32,466 bases of DNA from contig PCXB01000048.1 in NCBI GenBank assembly GCA_002787535.1, positions 1-32,466 on the forward strand, in the 5' to 3' direction. Position numbers and translations under genes: made by a program. Shown here piece after piece: positions 26,247-32,466 of the stretch (the stretch's first letter is position 1; each line of letters opens with the position of its first letter). Source of the DNA: Deltaproteobacteria bacterium CG11_big_fil_rev_8_21_14_0_20_45_16 (GTDB taxonomy: Bacteria; Bdellovibrionota; UBA2394). A model generated the notes under the pieces. That model ran no database searches, was not told the DNA's origin, and saw only the letters and a program-made list of their open reading frames with translations.

Positions 26247-27555
26247 TCAGTACGCGCTTTGGGCCTGCATTAGCAGCTTCTACAATGCTTTTGTTATTAC
26301 CTATATTGTCTTGCTGCTCGCCTTTAATTCGCTTTGGCGAATAGGTGCCAAGCCGAAAAAATTTAGAAAAATTTTGCCTGGAAAGCGTCTCAAAGTTGGG
26401 ATCGTCAGTGAATATTATTATCCCCATTTGGGAGGTCTAAGTGGCGATGTTCATTATGCGGCTGTCGAATTCGCTAAGAAAGGCTATGACGTCAAGCTCA
26501 TCACAACCCGCGTACAAGAACCTCACAATATTCGATTTTCCGAATTTGGATTTGAAATTATCCGACTTGGTCGCTCGGTTCCTATTATTGCCAATGGAAG
26601 CTTAGCCAAAGTCTCTTTTGCCTGGGACCTGGGAAGGCGAATCCGAAAGGTAATGCGAGAGCAAGAGTTTGATGTGATTCATATCCATTGCCCGCTCACT
26701 CCAGTTTTGCCACTAATGATTCATCGCTACGCCGACTGCCCCGTAATTGGGCATGTGCATACCTTTCTTAAGTCTAAACCGCTTTACTATACTTGGTTCG
26801 AAAAACATTTGAGCCGGTTTATGAATGATATGGAGGGACGAATAGCCGTCTCCCAAGTATGCGCCAAACCTTTTTCAGACTGGTTTCACTGCGATTTTAA
26901 AGTTCTTCCCAATGGCGTGCCCATCGATGAATTTAAAGAAGATATTCCGCGAATCCCTCAGTTTGATGATGGGAAAATTAATTTATTTTTTATCGGTCGA
27001 ATGGAACCACGAAACGGAATTTCAGTTCTGATCGATGCGTTCCGTCTCATTCGTCAAGAGGAGCCCAATACTCGATTAATTATGGCAGGGGCTGGTCCTT
27101 TAAAATCATATTTTGAAAATACCATTGAAGAAGAGCTCGCACCTCATATTCACTTCGTCGGCCCTATCTTAGAAGAAAAACCCCAATATTTTGCGACGGC
27201 GGATATCAACGTCTGCCCTACAACGCCGATATCGGCTTTGGGCGTAACACTTCTTGAGAGCATGGCGTCTGGCAAACCGACTGTCTGCTCTGATATGCCC
27301 GCGTATCGTGAGACCGTCGATGGCGGAAAGGACGTTCTTATGGCAGATCCCTTTAAGCCCGAAGATTTCGCCCAGCAGATTCTTCGCATTATTCGCGAGC
27401 CAGGCCTTGGCCAAATGATTGCCAAACGCGCTAGGCGAAAGATGGAGCAATATTACAGCTGGGCCTATATCATCGATCAGGTTGATCAATACACTAATGA
27501 GATCTTGGCGGATCTGCATGAGTGGCCTAAAAAGGACATTAGAAAGCTGTCTTAG
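26209..27555 (+). CDS. GT4-family glycosyltransferase with N-terminal membrane anchor
   Basis: This GT-B enzyme (up to 448 residues) probably transfers a sugar from a nucleotide donor to a lipid or glycan. The core begins at KVGIVSEYYYPHLGGLSGDVHYAA (about 62) and includes VIHIHCPLTP, IGHVHTF, the donor-domain start LFFIGRMEPRNGISVLIDAF, and GAGPLKSYFEN. The donor-site E-x7-E motif reads S-A-L-G-V-T-L-L-E, so the first Glu is replaced by Ser while the second is kept. The first 55 residues contain a hydrophobic helix that may anchor it to the inner membrane. The start is uncertain: GTG at 26209 has no ribosome binding site and overlaps dprA, and no ATG occurs before the core. It precedes the LPG-synthase-TM gene by 18 bases. 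Confidence 0.88.
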   Translation: MPESKSRRLFSNIQYALWACISSFYNAFVITYIVLLLAFNSLWRIGAKPKKFRKILPGKRLKVGIVSEYYYPHLGGLSGDVHYAAVEFAKKGYDVKLITTRVQEPHNIRFSEFGFEIIRLGRSVPIIANGSLAKVSFAWDLGRRIRKVMREQEFDVIHIHCPLTPVLPLMIHRYADCPVIGHVHTFLKSKPLYYTWFEKHLSRFMNDMEGRIAVSQVCAKPFSDWFHCDFKVLPNGVPIDEFKEDIPRIPQFDDGKINLFFIGRMEPRNGISVLIDAFRLIRQEEPNTRLIMAGAGPLKSYFENTIEEELAPHIHFVGPILEEKPQYFATADINVCPTTPISALGVTLLESMASGKPTVCSDMPAYRETVDGGKDVLMADPFKPEDFAQQILRIIREPGLGQMIAKRARRKMEQYYSWAYIIDQVDQYTNEILADLHEWPKKDIRKLS

Positions 27556-27573
27556 GGGCTTTCAGTTAATGCT

Positions 27574-28650
27574 ATGAGCTTTAAGAAATTCAATGGCAAA
27601 GCCCGAGCTTGGACGTTTTTGTTCGGCTTTGGTATTAGTGGCCTCTGTCTTTACCTAGCTTTTAGAAAAGTTGATTGGCCTATCTTAGGAAGTCAGCTTT
27701 TTAGCATTGATCCGCGAGCCATTTTCTTTGCACTTGTCTTAGCCAATCTGCATAATTTTCTTCTGGCGGCTCGCTGGTACAGCCTGATTAAGAAGTTTGG
27801 AAATATTAACTATTGGAATGCCTTTTGGAGTCTGCGAATTTCGTTTTTCTTTAATGCCAGTCTCCCTGCTAGACTGGGAGAGCCCTTTAGAATTTTTTAT
27901 TTGAAGCGTTTTTGCAATTTGTCAGCGGGCCGTGCCTTAGGGGCTATGGGCGCCGATCGATTCTTGGATTTTATTACCCTTGTTATTCTGCTTTACATCT
28001 CAGCGCTTGTTCTCGGAATGCGTGGAAGCCTCCCACCGACCAAGACGATTATTTTAGCGACAGTTCTTTCGAGTATTTTAATTTTTGTGGCCGCCAAACT
28101 GCCCAAACAATCCAAATGGTCCCTGGTTGACCGGATTTTGAAGTTTAAAATTCGAATCTTCGAAGGCATGAAGAGCCTTTTAAGTTGGAAAGTTCTCTAT
28201 ATAGGAATTCCTATCAGTCTACTGGGCTGGTGCATCGAAGCGATTTCTATTGTTGGCTTTACCTACGGGATGGGAGAGTCGATCAGTATTTTCAAAGCGT
28301 TTATTGTGTTAGCCGCAATTACTTTGGCCATTTCCATTCCCTCCAGCCCAGGTCATATTGGAACTTTTCAAATCGCTGCCATTGCTGTCTTAAAATATTT
28401 TGGCCTGAGCACGGAAGCCGCCGCTACCGTGGCGATTCTGTATCATATGTCGCAATTAGTCCCGACGCTATTAATTGGTGCCTTTGGTTATCACTTCCAG
28501 TTCTCTCGAAAGAAAACCTACCGTCAGCACTTGAACGAAAAAAAAGCTTTTCGCTCCGAGCATCGTTCCCAGCAAGTCGATCTTAATTCCTACACCGCGG
28601 CATCTCTCCAAGACTCACAAATTCCAAGCCGCGAGCTTTCAAGCCTTTGA
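27574..28650 (+). CDS. Lysylphosphatidylglycerol synthase TM-region/flippase-like membrane protein
   Basis: The protein has 358 residues and about eight transmembrane segments. The pattern NFLLAARWYSLIKKFG near residue 60, NASLPARLGEPFRIFYLKR near 95 and ISIPSSPGHIGTFQIAAI near 250 are conserved landmarks of the LPG_synthase_TM (UPF0104/AglD-like) family, which includes the flippase half of MprF. There is no MprF aminoacyl-transferase domain. The family is often next to GT4 glycosyltransferases, as here, which suggests movement or use of a glycolipid. The Arg/Lys-rich C-terminal tail is poorly conserved, and its last 68 bases overlap the deacetylase gene. The ATG at 27574 has no close ribosome binding site, suggesting coupling with the upstream gene. 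Confidence 0.88.
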   Translation: MSFKKFNGKARAWTFLFGFGISGLCLYLAFRKVDWPILGSQLFSIDPRAIFFALVLANLHNFLLAARWYSLIKKFGNINYWNAFWSLRISFFFNASLPARLGEPFRIFYLKRFCNLSAGRALGAMGADRFLDFITLVILLYISALVLGMRGSLPPTKTIILATVLSSILIFVAAKLPKQSKWSLVDRILKFKIRIFEGMKSLLSWKVLYIGIPISLLGWCIEAISIVGFTYGMGESISIFKAFIVLAAITLAISIPSSPGHIGTFQIAAIAVLKYFGLSTEAAATVAILYHMSQLVPTLLIGAFGYHFQFSRKKTYRQHLNEKKAFRSEHRSQQVDLNSYTAASLQDSQIPSRELSSL

Positions 28651-29359
28651 TGATTTTTTCTAAAGCTAAATAAGTTTGTTCGCGATCCGGATTCTCTTTG
28701 TCACCATCGCCATCATGCAAAAGCAAAATCTCACCCGGTTTTAGTTTCAATGAGCGCTCAACAATCACATCCACACCCGGCCGACGGCTATCCCAGACCC
28801 CCCGTCCCCAAGCGCAGATTGTCCAGCCACGTCTTCGCGCCTCCCATTCGCAAAATGGATTTTTAAAACCATGAGGAAAACGAATCAAAGGATCTGGCTT
28901 AAGCTGTAAGGACGCCATCACTTTTGTAAGTTCGTCATATTCTTTTCGAATCTGAGACAGCCAACGCCAGCGAAGCTTCTGATGGCGATAAGCATGATGA
29001 CCAAGGCAGTGGCCTTCAGACAAAATCCGCCGAGTAATCTCGGGATATCTCTCGATATTTTTTCCTAAAACAAAAAAGCTGGCCTTAATATCTTCGGTCT
29101 TCAAAACATCCAAAATTTTTGCCGTCCAAAGACTTGGTCCATCGTCAAAAGTTACGGCAACTTTGTTAGGCCCCAAGCTGCGAACATTCGTTATGGATTT
29201 AGCAAACAGATTCCAAGATGGAAGAATCGTATAGAGATAGTAGAGCCCGAAAATACTGCCCAGCAGCCCCAGCCACAAGTGAATCCCATACAAAACAATC
29301 AAGATACCAACCGAAAGCAAAGTGATCGCTAAAATCTTAAGTTTTACAGTTCGAGGCAT
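28583..29359 (-). CDS. Membrane-anchored polysaccharide deacetylase (NodB/CE4 family)
   Basis: This 258-residue enzyme removes N-acetyl (or similar) groups from a polysaccharide such as peptidoglycan or an envelope glycan. Two hydrophobic helices (about 8-45) anchor it, putting the catalytic domain in the periplasm. CE4 motifs are present: TFDDGP with Asp72/Asp73; metal ligands His122 and His126 in HHAYRH; Arg160 in RFPHG (usually RxPxG); the WD segment at 189-190; and His215 in LLLHDG. The last part GLEFVSLGEM is a typical family ending, so its overlap with the convergent membrane-protein gene is genuine. No clear ribosome binding site precedes the ATG. Confidence 0.9.
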   Translation of the reverse strand: MPRTVKLKILAITLLSVGILIVLYGIHLWLGLLGSIFGLYYLYTILPSWNLFAKSITNVRSLGPNKVAVTFDDGPSLWTAKILDVLKTEDIKASFFVLGKNIERYPEITRRILSEGHCLGHHAYRHQKLRWRWLSQIRKEYDELTKVMASLQLKPDPLIRFPHGFKNPFCEWEARRRGWTICAWGRGVWDSRRPGVDVIVERSLKLKPGEILLLHDGDGDKENPDREQTYLALEKIIKGLKARGLEFVSLGEMPRCRN

Positions 29360-29410
29360 GAGAGCTTTCGAAGTTATCGCAGCCTTCCGATCCCGGCTAT
29401 CTCAGAAAGA

Positions 29411-29429
29411 TATGTCGACATAATATTAT
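29411..29429. promoter_or_regulatory. Two adjacent palindromes between the divergent deacetylase and TPR genes
   Basis: TATGTCGACATA (29411-29422) is a perfect 12-bp palindrome. It runs into ATAATATTAT (29420-29429), a perfect 10-bp AT-only palindrome. They lie near the middle of the 143-base divergent intergenic region, where an operator acting on both genes could sit. The AT-only one may be chance. Confidence 0.35.
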
Positions 29430-29502
29430 ATTTGTTGAATAATATCAATAACTTGATGAGCCCTGGGCCGGCTCGACTCTTTATGCTAAAAGACTTCTCA
29501 CA

Positions 29503-30576
29503 ATGAAATCGAAAGTTCTTTTTTATGGGGTACTGAGTTTATTTATTGGAGGCAGTCTTTATATTGGCTATCTCCTCATCGCTCCTTCTTCCGAGTCAAC
29601 GAGTCCAAAAAAGCCTCTTTCTACCGCATCAGAGAAAAATGACACCCAGGAGTCTGCGGATCTCAAGGATTCACGAAAAAATAAATTCAGAAGTTTGGAT
29701 TCTAAAAAAGTCGCCAAATCCATATGGACCGACAATCGTCTTCAAGATCTTCAGATTCAAAGTTTGCTCAAGCGAACGCCAGAACAAATGCGCGAAGTTC
29801 AGAGAAATATGACAGAGCTTATGCAACTCTATCAAAATTTTGACAATGCGGCGCTAAAAGCAAAACTCGCTGATCTTATTAAAGCTCACCCCGATGTGCC
29901 CGAATATGAAGCCCTGGCCGGCGACTTGGCTTATGACCTTGGTGAATTTGATGAAGCGCAAAAACATCTCGAGCGCGTAACGGAACTCCTTCCCTCAAAT
30001 TTTGTAGCTAGAACTATGCTTGGGGAAGTTTATGCCATTAATGGTGATAGCGATGCGGCGAACCAGCAGTTTGACACAATCTTAGATTCAGATCCTGGTT
30101 ATCAAGACGCGCTTTACGGCAAGATTGTGGTCGCTGATATGGCAGGCGATACTCAAGAGGCAATCAAGGATATTGAAGTGCGCGCAAAAGCTAATCCCAA
30201 TAATGGCAATGTTCAGGCCGCCTATGCCGAAACTCTTCAAGCGCAAATGAAATATGCCGAAGCCCGGAAGACGATAGACGATGGCTTGCGAAAAGACCCC
30301 GGCAATCCATCTCTTTATCGTGTGGCTTCAAAAATGGAAATGACCGCGGGCAACTATGCTAAAGCCAGGGAAATGGCCGAAAAGTGGATGATTAATGAAA
30401 ACAATCCACAAATGCGAAATGCTAGTCGTGATATGCAGCTTCAAACCCTACTTGGCGAAAATCGCTGGGACGACGCTCGAACTTTTGTTCAAAAATGGGT
30501 GCGAGAAGAACCCGAAAACGAACTGGCCAAAATACGTGCTGATATGCTGACAGGCATGGAAGAACATTCGGAATAA
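29503..30576 (+). CDS. Membrane-anchored TPR protein (paralogue of the one at 22891)
   Basis: The protein has 357 residues with an N-terminal signal-anchor (VLFYGVLSLFIGGSLYIGYLLIA), a long charged Ser/Lys linker to about residue 95, and TPR units to the end. Typical TPR stretches are YEALAGDLAYDLGEFDEAQKHLERVTELLPSN, LGEVYAINGDSDAANQQFDTIL and YAEARKTIDDGLRKDPGNPS. Both this protein and the 22891 protein have NPNNGN between repeats and a closing W-x-x-A/D-x-x-F-(I/V)-x-x-W segment, in the same order. The TPR part should face the periplasm. No enzyme motif is present. The ATG at 29503 has no clear ribosome binding site. It converges with the J-domain protein gene, with 11 bases between stops. 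Confidence 0.82.
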   Translation: MKSKVLFYGVLSLFIGGSLYIGYLLIAPSSESTSPKKPLSTASEKNDTQESADLKDSRKNKFRSLDSKKVAKSIWTDNRLQDLQIQSLLKRTPEQMREVQRNMTELMQLYQNFDNAALKAKLADLIKAHPDVPEYEALAGDLAYDLGEFDEAQKHLERVTELLPSNFVARTMLGEVYAINGDSDAANQQFDTILDSDPGYQDALYGKIVVADMAGDTQEAIKDIEVRAKANPNNGNVQAAYAETLQAQMKYAEARKTIDDGLRKDPGNPSLYRVASKMEMTAGNYAKAREMAEKWMINENNPQMRNASRDMQLQTLLGENRWDDARTFVQKWVREEPENELAKIRADMLTGMEEHSE

Positions 30577-30587
30577 ACAACTAAAAT

Positions 30588-32466
30588 TTACGGCATCCCC
30601 GGAAATACTCGAGATGGCTCATCCATTAAGATCTTAAAATATTCCTGCATATCTCGTTCATACTGAGCTCGATTCTGTTCGATTTCGAAATCTTTTCGAA
30701 TGCTATACTCTAGAAGCTGACGCGCTCTGCCGACGTCCACGGTTTCCAAGCTTGAGCCACTCACGACAGTTTCATAGAGTTTTTGATAATCTTTAAACCT
30801 CTCCGTTGCCTCCGCCAATCGAGATTCAATTTCCTCCCGAGCCCGCTCATCCCCCCACGAGTTTTCTTCTTGCAACTTTCTCACTTCCTCTTGAATTCGA
30901 ATAGTCGCTCGATCCGGATGATTGTCTGCCATAATCCTCTTGTATTTAGCTTCAAGATTCTCTGTCGAAATCACATCCAAACGTTCTTCCAGTGTCTTAT
31001 TTAGCCATTCTGGGGCTTTCGGTTTGATTTCAAAAAATTCATACAATGGATCGTTTTCAATATAGCGCAAGGGCTCGACATCAAGATAGCGGCCGTAAAA
31101 ATTCAAGAGTTGATCATAAGCCAATCGGGACTCCTTTAGAGACTCAAGGGTGATTTCTCTCTGGCGAACGCTTGGTCCTCTCTTCCGCTCCAACAGTCGA
31201 CCCACAAATGAAGTATGAGCATCCCCTTCATGGAGAACGTCCCGTCGGTATCGCAAAATCTGCAATTCCAGGTTTGATCGTAACGTTTGCAACTTCTGCG
31301 CCTCGGTCAATCCCTCCCACCGTCTAATTTCGTTGGAATGAGCCTTATCCGAGCGGCGAATTTGAGTGTCGGCTTCGCGAACCCCTTGAGTATAAACATC
31401 AAGTTGCGCTAGAGATGGCTCCATTCCAAGCCGCTCCAACAGATCCATTCTGCTTGCTTGATACTCTCCATAAGCCTTGGGACTCGAACGTAAATCTTTT
31501 ACAACTTCCATGACCCGACCCATTCCATCACTATAAAGAATCTGTCGACCTGCAAAATCATCTTGATAGCGCTGATCGTAATCTTGAATGTTTCGAAGAT
31601 CCTTGGGAATGCCCGCTTCTTCAACGCCCGCCAAACCCTTGAAAGTCACCAAATAGACCTCTCCACGAGTATAGACCGGAGCTCCTTCCCCTGCAGCGAG
31701 GGCGTAGCGACCAGGCACCCAAACCTCCTCAAGTCCATTTGCTAGAACCCGATGGAACACCCCTGATTCGGGATTGATCCAATAGGCCCGCCCTCCGTTG
31801 GCGAGGCGAACACTTTGGCCAGTTCCATCTACGACTGTCTCCGTCGGAATTCGATAAGTATAGCTGTGTTGCCGAACGCCTCCTTGAATCATACGATCCA
31901 TTCGAGATTTAAGGCCTTGAACTTCTAGGGGCTCATCTGACTTGAAGACGATCTCTACACTACCATCTTCGTTGATTCTTTCCTGAGTGCTTGAGCTTAG
32001 TTCAGATCCGTTCTTTTCAATTTTTTGTTTATACCAATCTCGAACCGTCACGGTTTGCAGGCGAACGCCTTCGTCGGTTCTTATAGATCGAAGTACTCGT
32101 GTTTCGGCGATCGCCGGTCGGGCTCCAGTATTGACAAATGGCAACCCGCTTCCTTCAAGTTCCATAACACGAACCCCCATCCGATTGAGAATCTGGCCAA
32201 GGTGTTCACTCGTAAGATCCGATAAGCCTGTAAATTCAGCCGTGCCCTGCGTCGATGTGTCGGCGAAGCGAATGTTATAAAAGCCGGACTTCGTTTTCTC
32301 TATCGTCAAATAGCTGCCGTCTGGCTTAGAAATAATGGTCGATCCATCATCTTGAACCTGTAGCTCCGATCGATTGCTACCTTGACGTTCATAACTAAAT
32401 CGAAGGCCAAGTATATTATTTTCGGTCGCTGTCCTTTCGAGTGAATCGGTCTGTCGGATTTCAAGA
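30588..32466 (-). CDS. Large protein with C-terminal divergent J-domain (partial, N-terminus beyond window)
   Basis: Only the C-terminal part is in the window. The frame is open without a stop from 30588 to the edge at 32466, and the TTG at 32309 lies in the middle of continuous protein (upstream codons read RFSYERQGSNRS and similar). The first half visible is beta-rich with DGS turns; the second half is helical and strongly charged. Near the C-terminus, DPLYEFFEI (helix I-like) is followed by LEAKYKRIMADNHPDRAT, with the HPD at 30920-30912, and then a helix AEATERFKDYQKLYETV like J-domain helix III. This is a J-domain with a longer than usual helix I-II loop, followed by an acidic tail. DnaJ-type recruitment of a DnaK partner is inferred. 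The remaining architecture is unknown. Confidence 0.75.
   Translation of the reverse strand, partial: LEIRQTDSLERTATENNILGLRFSYERQGSNRSELQVQDDGSTIISKPDGSYLTIEKTKSGFYNIRFADTSTQGTAEFTGLSDLTSEHLGQILNRMGVRVMELEGSGLPFVNTGARPAIAETRVLRSIRTDEGVRLQTVTVRDWYKQKIEKNGSELSSSTQERINEDGSVEIVFKSDEPLEVQGLKSRMDRMIQGGVRQHSYTYRIPTETVVDGTGQSVRLANGGRAYWINPESGVFHRVLANGLEEVWVPGRYALAAGEGAPVYTRGEVYLVTFKGLAGVEEAGIPKDLRNIQDYDQRYQDDFAGRQILYSDGMGRVMEVVKDLRSSPKAYGEYQASRMDLLERLGMEPSLAQLDVYTQGVREADTQIRRSDKAHSNEIRRWEGLTEAQKLQTLRSNLELQILRYRRDVLHEGDAHTSFVGRLLERKRGPSVRQREITLESLKESRLAYDQLLNFYGRYLDVEPLRYIENDPLYEFFEIKPKAPEWLNKTLEERLDVISTENLEAKYKRIMADNHPDRATIRIQEEVRKLQEENSWGDERAREEIESRLAEATERFKDYQKLYETVVSGSSLETVDVGRARQLLEYSIRKDFEIEQNRAQYERDMQEYFKILMDEPSRVFPGMP
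30760..31055 (-). other. Divergent J-domain within the large C-terminal protein
   Basis: Helix I resembles N-D-P-L-Y-E-F-F-E-I, near 31055-31026. A loop of about 25 residues follows, then helix II L-E-A-K-Y-K-R-I-M-A, the invariant H-P-D and helix III E-R-F-K-D-Y-Q-K-L-Y-E. In standard DnaJ proteins the helix I-II loop is only a few residues. The HPD triplet is the part that stimulates DnaK ATPase. Confidence 0.6.

Noticed and set aside
32307-32309. TTG at 32309 as the true start of the J-domain protein
   Set aside because: The same frame continues open to the window edge with ordinary protein-like sequence and no ribosome binding site at the TTG, so the gene is cut by the window.

Overview
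This is a gene-dense chromosomal stretch from a Gram-negative bacterium of moderate GC content. It has 27 protein genes, no RNA gene, no insertion sequence and no CRISPR array that I can see. The gene content includes a periplasmic OppA without a lipobox, a CpoB-like TPR protein, Sec signal peptides, and a large secreted protein ending in a MYXO-CTERM-like Cys/TM/Arg tail. Together these suggest the delta-proteobacterial / Bdellovibrionota / Myxococcota neighbourhood. I cannot name a species, and this assignment is inference. Arginine is often written CGA, a codon that is rare in many bacteria.

Layout. (1) 132-3551, minus: a giant exported protein with three tandem Y_Y_Y/FN3-like repeats and a C-terminal sorting-type tail. 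(2) 3650-4945, plus: glutamate dehydrogenase, whose stop codon overlaps that of a convergent degenerate receiver protein. (3) 9015 down to 4942, minus: a probable operon rsmD-purM-purN-(Rossmann-like protein)-(receiver-like protein). (4) 9163-10248, plus: a secreted orphan. (5) 12875-10279, minus: pfkA-pyrG, coupled through TAATG. A GAF-GGDEF diguanylate cyclase is divergent from it (12954-14084), and an arginase/agmatinase-family gene converges on the cyclase. (6) 20789-15264, minus: a complete oligopeptide importer operon oppA-B-C-D-F. It has a readable promoter, a dyad over the oppA ribosome binding site, a stem-loop between oppA and oppB, and a probable CTG start for oppB. A HAMP-only membrane protein lies just upstream. 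(7) 21468-25336: a solitary FabH, a pentapeptide-repeat protein, an anchored TPR protein, a CpoB-like TPR protein and a two-unit secreted protein. (8) 25263-29359: dprA, a GT4 glycosyltransferase with an LPG-synthase-TM/flippase-like membrane protein, and a membrane-anchored polysaccharide deacetylase. (9) 29503-30576: a second anchored TPR protein that looks like a paralogue of the one at 22891-23826. (10) 30588 to the window end, minus: the C-terminal part of a large protein carrying a divergent J-domain with an HPD motif.

Working together: purM/purN act in de novo purine synthesis, pyrG in CTP synthesis and pfkA in glycolysis. gdhA and Opp suit an organism that feeds on peptides and amino acids. 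The GT4, flippase-like and deacetylase genes suggest envelope glycoconjugate work. Packing is very tight: two convergent pairs overlap by 74 and 68 bases inside coding sequence, and two more convergent pairs have touching or overlapping stops. No clear 'new system' stands out. The best candidates for novelty are the Y_Y_Y/sorting-tail protein, the J-domain giant, the anchored TPR paralogue pair and the opp operon control region.
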